From: Clostridium tagluense | GTDB lineage: Bacteria; Bacillota; Clostridia; Clostridiales; Clostridiaceae | DNA: 64,000 nt | Assembly (NCBI RefSeq): GCF_003865095.1 | Contig: NZ_BHYK01000001.1 | Coordinates: 267,141 to 331,140, forward strand | Direction: 5' to 3' | Part shown: positions 18,045 through 27,106 of the stretch, one piece after another | Position numbering within the stretch: the stretch's first letter is position 1 | Layout of the letters: each line of letters begins with the position of its first letter | The notes under the pieces: generated by a model | What the model saw: the letters and a program-made list of their open reading frames with translations, nothing else | What the model was told of the DNA's origin: nothing | Database searches by the model: none | Program-made: the position numbers and the translations under genes

Positions 18045-18425
18045 ATGAAATCGTTAATCAGATTGAGAATGAGTGCGCATGATGCACATTATGGTGGAAA
18101 TTTAGTGGACGGAGCAAGAATGCTTCAATTATTTGGTGATGTAGCTACAGAACTTTTGATTTTAAATGATGGTGATGAAGGATTATTCAAAGCATATGAT
18201 GCTGTAGAATTTTTAGCACCAGTTTATGCAGGAGACTTTATCGAAGCTGTTGGAGAAATAGTGAAGGTAGGAAATTCATCAAGAAAAATGATTTTTGAAG
18301 CAAGAAAAGTTATAGTACCAAGACCGGATATAAATGATTCAGCTTGTGATGTATTAGAAGAGCCAATAGTAGTTTGTAGGGCCAGTGGGACTTGTGTTGT
18401 TCTAAAAGATAAGCAAAGAAAATAA
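18045..18425 (+). CDS. kal: 3-aminobutyryl-CoA ammonia-lyase Kal
   Basis: 126 residues, the family length. Kal removes ammonia from L-3-aminobutyryl-CoA to give crotonyl-CoA late in lysine fermentation. It has the hotdog-fold pattern [27 protein letters not shown], where thioesterase relatives bind CoA, then the long central strand ([12 protein letters not shown]) and the closing strands. GAGGAGG precedes the ATG. It is the first gene behind the riboswitch; kce follows after 55 bp. Assignment rests on family resemblance and on the unbroken pathway operon. Confidence 0.92.
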   Translation: MKSLIRLRMSAHDAHYGGNLVDGARMLQLFGDVATELLILNDGDEGLFKAYDAVEFLAPVYAGDFIEAVGEIVKVGNSSRKMIFEARKVIVPRPDINDSACDVLEEPIVVCRASGTCVVLKDKQRK

Positions 18426-18480
18426 CGTCGAATGTAAACTTTTTCATTTAGTAATTGATATTTAAAGAGGGGGTTACAAC

Positions 18481-19308
18481 GTGGGAAAATTAATTATTAC
18501 TGCAGCTATATGCGGAGCAGAAGTTACAAAAGAACATAATCCAAACGTACCATATACTGTTGAGGAAATAGCAGTAGAAGCTGAAAAAGCATATAGTGCA
18601 GGGGCTAGCATTATTCATCTACACGTAAGGAAAGATGACGGGACACCTACTCAAGATAGGGAGAGATTTAAAGCCTGTATGGAAGCTATTAAGGAAAGAT
18701 GTCCAGACGTTATTGTTCAGCCTTCTACAGGCGGAGCGGTTGGTATGAGTAACGCAGAAAGATTACAACCTGTTGATCTAAAACCTGAAATGGCAACTTT
18801 AGATGCGGGAACCTGTAATTTTGGTGGAGATGACGTTTTCGTAAACACCGAAAACACTATTAAAGAATTTGGCCAAAAGATGATGGAACTTTCCGTAAAG
18901 CCAGAAATAGAAGTTTTTGATAAGGGCATGATAGACATGGCTATAAGACTTCAAAAGAAAGGCTTTATAAAAACTCCAATGCATTTCAATTTTGTTATGG
19001 GTGTAAATGGAGGAATTTCTGCAACGCCAAGAGATTTGGTATTTATGGCAGGAAGCATTCCAGCGGGAAGTACATACACTGTATCAGGTATAGGTAGAAG
19101 CGAATTTCAAATGGCAGCCATGGCTATTATTATGGGTGGACATGTAAGAGTTGGATTTGAAGATAATGTATATATTGAAAAAGGCATACCAGCTAAATCA
19201 AATGCAGAATTAGTAGAAAGAGTAGTTCGACTTGCAAAAGAGCTAGGCAGAGAAATAGCTAGTCCAAAGGAAGCAAGAGAAATATTAGGTTTACAGGGGG
19301 AGAAATAA
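18481..19308 (+). CDS. kce: 3-keto-5-aminohexanoate cleavage enzyme Kce
   Basis: 275 residues, BKACE family TIM barrel. With acetyl-CoA it splits 5-amino-3-oxohexanoate into 3-aminobutyryl-CoA and acetoacetate. Marks: N-terminal ITAAICGAEVTKEHNPNVPYT, the metal-binding IHLHVRKDDG near residue 45 (the two His), QPSTGGAVGM near 80, and C-terminal MGGHVRVGFEDN near 220 with a conserved Glu. A GTG start is set by GAGGGGG 7 nt upstream. Its last base overlaps the ATG of the next gene. Its acetoacetate product is the substrate of the CoA-transferase encoded next. Confidence 0.95.
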   Translation: MGKLIITAAICGAEVTKEHNPNVPYTVEEIAVEAEKAYSAGASIIHLHVRKDDGTPTQDRERFKACMEAIKERCPDVIVQPSTGGAVGMSNAERLQPVDLKPEMATLDAGTCNFGGDDVFVNTENTIKEFGQKMMELSVKPEIEVFDKGMIDMAIRLQKKGFIKTPMHFNFVMGVNGGISATPRDLVFMAGSIPAGSTYTVSGIGRSEFQMAAMAIIMGGHVRVGFEDNVYIEKGIPAKSNAELVERVVRLAKELGREIASPKEAREILGLQGEK

Positions 19309-19961
19309 TGAATAAAGTTGTATCTTTAGAAAGAGTCAGGCCGTTACTTAAAGATGGAATGTCAATAATGATAGGTGGGTTTTTAGCCTGTGGAACACCT
19401 GAAAAGATGATAGACTTATTAATAGAGACAAAGGTTAAAGACTTAACTATAATAGCAAATGATACAAGTTTTATAGATAGAGGTATAGGTAAACTTATAG
19501 TAAATGGTCAAGTGAAAAGGGTTGTAGCTTCTCATATAGGAACAAATGCCGAAACAGGAAGACTTATGACAGAAGGAAAAATGGAAGTAGAACTTGTACC
19601 ACAAGGAACATTAATTGAAAGAATAAGAGCAGCGGGAGCTGGTCTTGGTGGAGTGCTTACGCCTACAGGAGTTGGTACTATGGTGGAAGAAGGAAAACAA
19701 AAACTTACCATCGAGGGAAAAGAATATTTATTAGAACTTCCAATTAAAGCAGATTTAGCACTTGTTTATGCGAGTGTTGTAGATGAAGTTGGAAATGCGG
19801 TTTATTATGGGACAACAAGAAACTTTAATCCACTAATAGCTACTGCAGCGGAAATTGTGATAGTAGAAGCAGAAAAAATTGTGAAAGTTGGAATGCTTGA
19901 TCCAAACAATATTATTACTCCAAGTGTATTGGTTGATTATATTATAGGGGAGGAGAGCTAA
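19308..19961 (+). CDS. atoD: Butyryl-CoA:acetoacetate CoA-transferase, alpha subunit
   Basis: 217 residues. Family I CoA-transferase A subunit: [20 protein letters not shown] near residue 17 and the central strands [21 protein letters not shown] near 150. Position between kce and kdd indicates the lysine-pathway enzyme that moves CoA from butyryl-CoA to acetoacetate, releasing butyrate and making acetoacetyl-CoA for thiolase. It needs the beta subunit encoded one base downstream. The exact acyl donor is inferred from context, as AtoD-type enzymes have overlapping specificities. Confidence 0.92.
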   Translation: MNKVVSLERVRPLLKDGMSIMIGGFLACGTPEKMIDLLIETKVKDLTIIANDTSFIDRGIGKLIVNGQVKRVVASHIGTNAETGRLMTEGKMEVELVPQGTLIERIRAAGAGLGGVLTPTGVGTMVEEGKQKLTIEGKEYLLELPIKADLALVYASVVDEVGNAVYYGTTRNFNPLIATAAEIVIVEAEKIVKVGMLDPNNIITPSVLVDYIIGEES

Positions 19962-19962
19962 G

Positions 19963-20628
19963 ATGATTACAGATAGTAAGCTTGCAAAACAAATTATTGC
20001 AAAAAGAATTGGTAAAGAATTAAAAGATGGACAACTTGTTAATTTAGGCATAGGACTTCCAACATTAGTTACAAACTATATTCCTGAAGGTGTTCATGTT
20101 ACTTTCCAATCAGAAAATGGTATGGTTGGCATGGGAGCTACTCCGCCAAAGGGAGAAGAAAACAAGGATATAACTAATGCAGGTGGCCAATTTACTACAA
20201 TACTACCTGGTGGAGCATACTTTGATAGCGCTATGTCTTTCACTTTAATAAGAGGCGGACACGTTGATATGACTGTTCTTGGAGCGCTGGAAGTAGATCA
20301 AGAAGGTAATTTAGCTAATTGGATTGTACCAGGTAAAATGGTTCCAGGTATGGGTGGAGCAATGGATTTAGTAGTAGGAGCTAAAAAGGTTATTATTGCA
20401 ATGCAACATACAGCTAAAGGAACTCCTAAAATATTAAAGAAATGCACCTTACCACTAACCGCAAAAGCACAAGTTAACCTTATAGTTACAGAACTTGGAG
20501 TAATGGAAGTTACGGATAAAGGGCTTGTACTTATTGAAATTCATAAAGAGACAACAGTTGAAGAAGTTAAATCACTTACTGGGGCAGAACTAATAATATC
20601 AGAAAATCTAAAAACAATGGATGTATAA
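19963..20628 (+). CDS. atoA: Butyryl-CoA:acetoacetate CoA-transferase, beta subunit
   Basis: 221 residues. Family I CoA-transferase B subunit. The SENGMVGMG motif near residue 48 supplies the catalytic Glu that forms the glutamyl-CoA thioester, and [20 protein letters not shown] and [15 protein letters not shown] follow as in AtoA/ScoB. GGGAGGAGAG precedes the ATG and overlaps the end of atoD, so the two subunits are co-translated. kdd follows after 12 bp. Confidence 0.94.
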   Translation: MITDSKLAKQIIAKRIGKELKDGQLVNLGIGLPTLVTNYIPEGVHVTFQSENGMVGMGATPPKGEENKDITNAGGQFTTILPGGAYFDSAMSFTLIRGGHVDMTVLGALEVDQEGNLANWIVPGKMVPGMGGAMDLVVGAKKVIIAMQHTAKGTPKILKKCTLPLTAKAQVNLIVTELGVMEVTDKGLVLIEIHKETTVEEVKSLTGAELIISENLKTMDV

Positions 20629-20640
20629 GAGGAGGAACTC

Positions 20641-21681
20641 ATGATGAATAAAGGATGTAAATACGGAACTCACAGGTCAATTGAACCAAAAGGTGTATTA
20701 CCACAACCAGCAACTAAAATATCAAATGATATGAATATATTCGATAATGAAATTTTAATTGATGTTCAAGCTTTAAATATAGACTCAGCTAGTTTTACTC
20801 AAATAGAGGAAGAAGCGGGACATGACATTGAAAAAATAAAAGCTAAAATCATTGAAATCGTAACGCTTAGTGGAAAAATGCAAAATCCTGTAACAGGTTC
20901 AGGTGGAATGCTTATTGGAACAGTTGAAAAAATAGGCGGAGCTTTAAAAGGCAAAACAGATCTTAAAGTTGGAGACAAAATTTCCACATTAGTTTCATTA
21001 TCATTAACACCTTTAAAAATAGATGAAATTATAGATATTAAACCAGATATTGATAGAGTTGTAATAAAAGGAAAAGCTATTTTGTTTGAAAGCGGACTAT
21101 ATGCAAAACTTCCAAAAGATATGGATGAAAATTTAGCATTAGCAGCATTAGACGTTGCAGGAGCACCAGCTCAAGTTGCTAAACTTGTGAGGCCAGGTCA
21201 ATCAGTTCTACTTCTAGGTGCAGCAGGAAAATCAGGAATGCTTTGTAGCTATGAAGCAGTTAAAAGAGTAGGACCAACAGGCAATGTTATAGGTCTTGTA
21301 AGAAACGAAGAAGAAGCAGCAAGACTTGCAAGATTAGGCCTTAAAATGCAAATAGTTATAGGAGATGCTAGAAACGCTCTTGATGTAATGAACACTACTC
21401 TAGCACATAATAATGGATGCGAAGTTGATGTAGCAATAAACATGGTTAACGTTCCAAATACTGAAATGTCAACAATTTTGCCAGTAAAAGATGACGGAAT
21501 AGTTTACTTCTTCTCAATGGCTACAAGCTTTACAAAAGCAGCACTTGGAGCTGAAGGTGTAGGTAAAGACGTTACTATGATAGTAGGAAATGGATACACT
21601 AAAGGACATGCAGAAATAACCCTTGAAGAGTTAAGAGAAAATGAAACATTAAGAAGTGTATTCGAAGAATTATACGTTTAA
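20641..21681 (+). CDS. kdd: L-erythro-3,5-diaminohexanoate dehydrogenase Kdd
   Basis: 346 residues. Kdd oxidatively deaminates 3,5-diaminohexanoate to 5-amino-3-oxohexanoate, with NAD+ as acceptor. It is a medium-chain dehydrogenase-like protein with an unusual N-terminus (GCKYGTHRSIEPKGVLPQPA), a Gly-rich nucleotide loop LLLGAAGKSGMLC near residue 190, and AINMVNVPNTEMS near 263. AGAGGAGG precedes the two adjacent ATGs (20641 and 20644); either could be used. Fifth gene of the lysine operon; kamA follows after about 100 bp. Confidence 0.94.
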   Translation: MMNKGCKYGTHRSIEPKGVLPQPATKISNDMNIFDNEILIDVQALNIDSASFTQIEEEAGHDIEKIKAKIIEIVTLSGKMQNPVTGSGGMLIGTVEKIGGALKGKTDLKVGDKISTLVSLSLTPLKIDEIIDIKPDIDRVVIKGKAILFESGLYAKLPKDMDENLALAALDVAGAPAQVAKLVRPGQSVLLLGAAGKSGMLCSYEAVKRVGPTGNVIGLVRNEEEAARLARLGLKMQIVIGDARNALDVMNTTLAHNNGCEVDVAINMVNVPNTEMSTILPVKDDGIVYFFSMATSFTKAALGAEGVGKDVTMIVGNGYTKGHAEITLEELRENETLRSVFEELYV

Positions 21682-21778
21682 TTTTGTTTTATAGGATAAA
21701 ATATATTCGATCTAAAATGTATTAATATATCAGCTACACATCATGAAATAAAAATTATTATACGATGGAGGTACTAAT

Positions 21779-23032
21779 ATGAAAGTTAATAGAAGATTTG
21801 AATTATTTAAAGATGTAACAGATGAGCAGTGGAATGATTGGAAATGGCAGGTTAAAAATAGAATTGAAACTGTAGAGGAGTTAAAAAAATATATACCTCT
21901 AACAGAAGATGAAGAAGAAGGAGTCAAACAATGTATTAAAACATTAAGGATGGCTATAACTCCTTACTATCTATCTTTAATAGACCCTAGTGATCCACAC
22001 GATCCAATAAGAAAGCAAGCTATACCAACTGCATTAGAATTGCATCAAGCAGACGCTGATTTATTGGACCCATTACATGAAGATGCAGATTCTCCAGTGC
22101 CAGGACTAACTCATAGATACCCAGACAGAGCATTAATATTAGTAACTGATATGTGTTCAATGTATTGCAGACATTGTACAAGAAGAAGATTTGCAGGACA
22201 AAGCGATAGTGCTATGCCAATGGATAGAATAGATAAGGCTATAGAGTACATCAGAAATACGCCACAAGTTAGGGATGTATTATTATCAGGTGGAGATGCA
22301 CTACTTGTTTCAGATGATAAATTAGAATATATAATCAAAAAATTAAGAGAAATTCCACACGTTGAAATAATAAGATTAGGTTCAAGAGTGCCAGTAGTTC
22401 TTCCACAAAGAATTACGCCAGAACTTGTAGATATGTTAAAGAAATATCACCCAATTTGGCTTAATACTCATTTTAATCATCCAAATGAAATTACAGAAGA
22501 TTCAAAACTTGCCTGTGCTCGAATGGCAGATGCAGGAATACCTTTAGGGAACCAAACAGTTCTTTTAAGAGGGGTTAATGATTGTACACATGTAATGATG
22601 GAACTCGTTCATGATCTTGTTAAAATTAGAGTTAGACCATACTATATCTATCAATGTGACCTTTCTATGGGACTTGAGCACTTTAGAACACCAGTAGCTA
22701 AAGGAATAGAAATTATTGAAGCATTAAGAGGGCATACTTCAGGATTCTGTATACCAACATTTGTTGTTGATGCACCAGGTGGCGGTGGAAAAATTCCAGT
22801 AATGCCAAGCTATCTTATATCTCAAAGCCCTGAAAAAGTAGTACTTAGAAATTTTGAAGGTGTTATAACTTCTTATGAGCAACCAACTAGCTATACATCA
22901 GACTGTCATTGTGACGTATGCGAAGGTAAGAAAAAGGTTCACAAAGTAGGAGTAGCGGGTTTATTAAATCATGAAGGAATGGCAATGGAACCAGTTGGAC
23001 TTGAAAGAAATTTAAGAGCGCATCACGAGTAA
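21779..23032 (+). CDS. kamA: L-lysine 2,3-aminomutase KamA
   Basis: 417 residues. Radical SAM, PLP enzyme that turns L-lysine into L-beta-lysine, the first pathway step. The cluster-binding cysteines are C126, C130 and C133 (CSMYCRHC). Lys338 in DAPGGGGKIP corresponds to the known PLP lysine of the clostridial enzyme. SGGDALL near 170 is the GGE-like SAM motif. Cys269 and the C-terminal Cys cluster (SDCHCDVCEG) match the structural zinc site. ATGGAGGT precedes the ATG. Length and motifs distinguish it from the shorter E. coli EpmB type. Confidence 0.97.
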   Translation: MKVNRRFELFKDVTDEQWNDWKWQVKNRIETVEELKKYIPLTEDEEEGVKQCIKTLRMAITPYYLSLIDPSDPHDPIRKQAIPTALELHQADADLLDPLHEDADSPVPGLTHRYPDRALILVTDMCSMYCRHCTRRRFAGQSDSAMPMDRIDKAIEYIRNTPQVRDVLLSGGDALLVSDDKLEYIIKKLREIPHVEIIRLGSRVPVVLPQRITPELVDMLKKYHPIWLNTHFNHPNEITEDSKLACARMADAGIPLGNQTVLLRGVNDCTHVMMELVHDLVKIRVRPYYIYQCDLSMGLEHFRTPVAKGIEIIEALRGHTSGFCIPTFVVDAPGGGGKIPVMPSYLISQSPEKVVLRNFEGVITSYEQPTSYTSDCHCDVCEGKKKVHKVGVAGLLNHEGMAMEPVGLERNLRAHHE

Positions 23033-23033
23033 A

Positions 23034-24077
23034 ATGAAACTTAATCAAGAAATGCTCAGTATTTTCCAAATGGTTCAGAAATATGAGAGCATTTCTATAA
23101 TAGGAATGAATAAAAATGTAGGAAAAACAACAACCTTAAATCATATATTAAAAGAGGCCAGAGGGAGGATATCCCTCGGCCTTACCTCTATAGGAAGAGA
23201 CGGAGAAGATCAAGATATAGTAACTGCAACAGAAAAACCTAAAATTTATGTAGAGTGCGGAACTTTAATTGCTACTGCCAAGCAATGTTTATTAAATAGT
23301 GATATAACTCGAGAGATTTTAAAAACTACCGGGTTCAATACTCCTATGGGAGAAATAGTTATATGCAGAGCGCTAAGCGACGGATATGTGGATTTAGGTG
23401 GTCCATCTGTAAATTCTTATATGACTTTAATATGTGAGGATCTTAAGAAGTTTGGAAGTAAGCTTACAATTGTGGATGGGGCTCTTAGTAGAAAAACTTT
23501 TGCGTCTCCAGCAATTACAAATGCTACAATTTTATCAACTGGAGCCTCACTTTCAAAAAGTATGGCTGCGGTTATAGAAGAAACTAGTCATGCTGTTAAA
23601 TTATTATCCACAGAAAATGAAGTAGATGATGAAATATTAAAGCTGGCCAGTGAAGTTTTGTGCAAAGGAAGAATAGGTATTATTAGCCGCGGCAATAATA
23701 TGAAAATTCTAGATGCACTTACAGCACTCGGATCTTCTAAGGAAATTGCTCAGGCTTTGGACGAAACTACTTCTTATGTAGTTATTAAGGGTGTAGTTTC
23801 AGACAACCTTTTAGAAGATATTATGAGCACCACAAAAATGTATAGAGGAGTAACTTTCCTAGTTGAAGATGGAACAAAGTTGTTTTTAACTAGGGATACC
23901 CTTTATAAATTTAAAGTTCAAGGTGGAATCATAAAAACAATAAATCCAATTAATATAGTATGTGTTACATCTAATCCAAAATCACCTTATGGGTATGAAT
24001 TTGATAAGTATAAGTTTTTAGATGGACTTAGGAATAATTTAAATGTACCTGTATTTGATGTAATTGGAGGGGCGTAA
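23034..24077 (+). CDS. kamB: KamB, putative aminomutase-reactivating subunit
   Basis: 347 residues. The N-terminus has a nucleotide-binding loop, SIIGMNKNVGKTTTLNHIL (a GxxxxGKT P-loop), and DGEDQD nearby. The rest has conserved Gly/Asp-rich strands (LTIVDGALSRK, GIISRGNN) but no named domain that I recognise. It starts 1 bp after kamA and overlaps the kamC region, in the order known from Fusobacterium and clostridial lysine operons. There KamB and KamC are associated with lysine 5,6-aminomutase maintenance or reactivation. Function is by position and family, not by visible catalytic residues. Confidence 0.82.
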   Translation: MKLNQEMLSIFQMVQKYESISIIGMNKNVGKTTTLNHILKEARGRISLGLTSIGRDGEDQDIVTATEKPKIYVECGTLIATAKQCLLNSDITREILKTTGFNTPMGEIVICRALSDGYVDLGGPSVNSYMTLICEDLKKFGSKLTIVDGALSRKTFASPAITNATILSTGASLSKSMAAVIEETSHAVKLLSTENEVDDEILKLASEVLCKGRIGIISRGNNMKILDALTALGSSKEIAQALDETTSYVVIKGVVSDNLLEDIMSTTKMYRGVTFLVEDGTKLFLTRDTLYKFKVQGGIIKTINPINIVCVTSNPKSPYGYEFDKYKFLDGLRNNLNVPVFDVIGGA

Positions 24078-24078
24078 A

Positions 24079-25548
24079 ATGAAATTTTTAGATAAGCAGC
24101 AGAGGGAGCAAGTTGGGTTTTCTTTTGTTATGGATAAACTAGGAATAACTACCACCTATGGACTCCAAGAAAAAAAAAATATTGTGCCTTTTAAAGATTC
24201 AGAAATAGATAAATTGAACAATGAATTAAATAGTCTAGAAAGTATAATTAATTCTATGAATTCTCATGTGGAAGAGTATAACGCAATAGGAAGAATATTT
24301 TGTAAACTTAAAGATGTTAGAAATTCTATTAAAAGATGTAGCGAAGACAAAATATTAGATGAGGTTGAATTATACGAAATCAAATATTTTTCAATGCTGG
24401 TAACAGAATTAAAAAATGTGTTGGAGGGCTTAGATCTTAATATAGAAGACCTTCATCTAGAATCATTACAGGGAATTATTTATACTCTGGACCCACAGGG
24501 GGCAGGAATACCTACTTTTTATGTTTATGATGAGTATTCTAAAACCTTGAAATCCATTCGTGAAAAGAAAAAACAAAAGGAAAAAGAGATTTTTACTGCA
24601 AAAAATGATGAAGAAATAAGTGAGTTAAAGCAGCAACGGCTAGACTTAGTTATAGAGGAAGAAGCGGAAGAACTAAGGATTAGAAAAGAGCTAACATTAG
24701 ATATTTCTAAAGATACTAAGGCCCTAAACCAGAATATAAAAGCCGTAGGTAGATTAGATTTTTTAATTGCTAAAGCCAATTTATCCATAGCTTATGGGGG
24801 GATACGGCCAAAAATTTGTAACGAAATGAAGATTCACCTTGCTAGCGCCTTTAGTCCTGAAATTAAAGAAATATTAGAAAAAGATAAAAAACGATTTACC
24901 CCCGTTAGTATAGATCTATTTGCAGGAACAACTATTATAACTGGTGCGAATATGGGAGGTAAAAGTGTTACTCTAAAAACTATTGTTCTGAATCTATTGC
25001 TGGGCCAAATGGGTTTTTTTGTATTTGCAAAAGATGCTGAATTTCCGATTCTTGGGTTTATTCATTTTGTTTCAGATGACATGCAGTCTATCTCCAAAGG
25101 TTTAAGCACATTTGGAGCAGAGATAATAAAATTAAAAGAAGTGGTAGAGTGTGCAAAAAGAGAAGATGGATTTATAGCTCTAGATGAGTTTGCAAGAGGC
25201 ACTAACCCAAAAGAAGGGTACTTTCTTGTAAAATCTCTTGCTAGATACTTGACTAAATTTAATTCTGCAAGCCTTATATCGACTCATTATGACGGAGTGG
25301 TTGAAGGTAGTATGGAGCATTATCAAGTAATGGGACTTAAAAATGTAGATTTTGATGATTTAAAATATAAAATAAATAATAATAAAACTCACTCTGTTGA
25401 ATTAATACAAGAGCATATGGAGTATAAGTTAGAGAAGGTTTCAAAAGAAAATAAAGTACCAAAAGATGCACTTAATATAGCATTATTACTAGGCCTTCAA
25501 AAGGAAATAGTAGATATAGCAAAAGGTTTTTATAATGAGGAGGAATAA
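24079..25548 (+). CDS. kamC: KamC, MutS-like ATPase of the lysine operon
   Basis: 489 residues from the ATG at 24079; the ribosome binding site GGAGGGG lies at 24067, inside a longer in-frame extension from a TTG, so the extension is rejected. The C-terminal ~230 residues form a MutS ATPase: ITGANMGGKSVTLKT (Walker A), FVSDDMQSISKGLSTFGAEI, FIALDEFARGTNP (Walker B) and STHYDG. Before it lies a charged coiled coil (about 155-205). The mismatch-recognition domains are absent, so it is not a repair protein. Together with KamB it probably reactivates the B12-dependent KamDE by exchanging damaged cofactor; that is family knowledge plus inference. Confidence 0.88.
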   Translation: MKFLDKQQREQVGFSFVMDKLGITTTYGLQEKKNIVPFKDSEIDKLNNELNSLESIINSMNSHVEEYNAIGRIFCKLKDVRNSIKRCSEDKILDEVELYEIKYFSMLVTELKNVLEGLDLNIEDLHLESLQGIIYTLDPQGAGIPTFYVYDEYSKTLKSIREKKKQKEKEIFTAKNDEEISELKQQRLDLVIEEEAEELRIRKELTLDISKDTKALNQNIKAVGRLDFLIAKANLSIAYGGIRPKICNEMKIHLASAFSPEIKEILEKDKKRFTPVSIDLFAGTTIITGANMGGKSVTLKTIVLNLLLGQMGFFVFAKDAEFPILGFIHFVSDDMQSISKGLSTFGAEIIKLKEVVECAKREDGFIALDEFARGTNPKEGYFLVKSLARYLTKFNSASLISTHYDGVVEGSMEHYQVMGLKNVDFDDLKYKINNNKTHSVELIQEHMEYKLEKVSKENKVPKDALNIALLLGLQKEIVDIAKGFYNEEE

Positions 25549-25549
25549 T

Positions 25550-27106
25550 ATGGAAAGCAAGTTGAATTTAAATTGGGCTGTAGTCGATAAAGCTAGACAA
25601 TCAGCTAAAAATATAGCAAGAGATACTCAAGAATTTATTGATATACATACTACAGTAACAGTAGAAAGAACTGTTTGTAGACTTTTAGGCATTGATGGGG
25701 TAGATGAAGTAGGAGTACCTATTCCCAATATCGTAGTAGACAACATTAAAAATGGCAATGGATTAGGACTTGGTGCTGCAATGTTTATTGGAAATGCTAT
25801 GATTGAAACTGGCCTTTCAACACAAGAAATTTCAGAAAAAGTAGCAAAAGGTGAAATAGACTTAACTAAACTTCCTATGCATGATGCATTCGAAATCAAA
25901 ATGGCTGTAGATAAAGTTGCTAAAGAAATGGTTGCTAAAATCAGTGAAAATAGAGGTAAGAGAGAATCATACCTTGAAAAGTTCGGTGATAAAAGTGGTC
26001 CATATCTTTATGTAATAGTTGCTACAGGTAATATATATGAGGATATAATTCAAGCAAGAGCAGCTGCAAAGCAAGGCGCAGATGTAATAGCGGTTATAAG
26101 AACTACAGGACAAAGTTTACTTGACTTTGTTCCCTACGGAGCTACAACAGAAGGCTTCGGAGGAACAGTTGCAACCCAAGAAAACTTCAGACTTATGAGA
26201 GCAGCTCTTGATGAAGTTGGAGAAGAGGTTGGAAGATACATAAGACTTTGTAACTATTGTTCTGGATTATGTATGCCTGAAATAGCTGCTATGGGAGCTA
26301 TAGAAAGATTGGACGTTATGCTCAATGATGCTCTATACGGAATTCTATTCCGCGACATCAATATGCAAAGAACTATAGTTGATCAATATTTCTCAAGAAT
26401 AATCAATGGATTCGCTGGAGTTATAATAAACACTGGAGAAGATAACTACTTAACTACAGCAGATGCGGTAGAAGAAGCTCATACTGTACTTGCATCTCAA
26501 TTTATAAATGAACAATTTGCATTAGTTGCTGGACTTCCAGAAGAGCAAATGGGACTTGGTCATGCTTTTGAAATAAGTCCAGATGTTGAAAATGGATTTT
26601 TATTTGAACTTGCACAAGCGCAAATGGCAAGAGAAATCTTTCCTAAAGCTCCACTCAAATATATGCCTCCAACTAAGTTTAAGACTGGAGATATATTTAA
26701 AGGACAAGTGCAAGATGCATTATTCAACATGGTTACTATTATGACAGGACAAAAATTACATCTTCTTGGAATGCTTACAGAAGCAATACACACTCCATTT
26801 ATGGCAGATAGAGCGATATCAATAGACAATGCTCAGTATATATTTAGAACTATGAAGGATTTAGGATCAGAAATAACCTTCAAAAAAGGTGGCATGATGG
26901 AAACAAGAGTTGATGAGGTATTAAACAAAGCAACAGACTTAATTTGCGAAATTGAAAAAGAAGGGTTATTCAGAACCCTTGAGCAAGGAAAATTTGCAGG
27001 AATCAAAAGACCTTTAACAGGTGGAAAAGGCCTTGCAGGAGTTGTTCAAAAAGAAAAAGCTTATTTCAACCCATTTATAGATTTAATGTTAGGAGGGAAA
27101 AAGTAA
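25550..27106 (+). CDS. kamD: Lysine 5,6-aminomutase alpha subunit KamD
   Basis: 518 residues from the ATG at 25550, which follows GAGGAGGAAT; an upstream in-frame ATG at 25535 would include that site. KamD is the large TIM-barrel subunit, which with KamE moves the terminal amino group of beta-lysine to carbon 5 using adenosylcobalamin and PLP. Visible family stretches include VERTVCRLLGIDGVDEVGVPIPN near residue 36, IRTTGQSLLDFVPYGATTEGFGGT near 185, and PPTKFKTGDIF near 375. The kamC stop lies 1 bp before the ATG; kamE overlaps the last base. Confidence 0.96.
   Translation: MESKLNLNWAVVDKARQSAKNIARDTQEFIDIHTTVTVERTVCRLLGIDGVDEVGVPIPNIVVDNIKNGNGLGLGAAMFIGNAMIETGLSTQEISEKVAKGEIDLTKLPMHDAFEIKMAVDKVAKEMVAKISENRGKRESYLEKFGDKSGPYLYVIVATGNIYEDIIQARAAAKQGADVIAVIRTTGQSLLDFVPYGATTEGFGGTVATQENFRLMRAALDEVGEEVGRYIRLCNYCSGLCMPEIAAMGAIERLDVMLNDALYGILFRDINMQRTIVDQYFSRIINGFAGVIINTGEDNYLTTADAVEEAHTVLASQFINEQFALVAGLPEEQMGLGHAFEISPDVENGFLFELAQAQMAREIFPKAPLKYMPPTKFKTGDIFKGQVQDALFNMVTIMTGQKLHLLGMLTEAIHTPFMADRAISIDNAQYIFRTMKDLGSEITFKKGGMMETRVDEVLNKATDLICEIEKEGLFRTLEQGKFAGIKRPLTGGKGLAGVVQKEKAYFNPFIDLMLGGKK

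Noticed and set aside
24079..25548. KamC as a DNA mismatch repair MutS
   Set aside because: Only the ATPase domain is present; mismatch-recognition and connector domains are missing, and it is embedded in the lysine operon.
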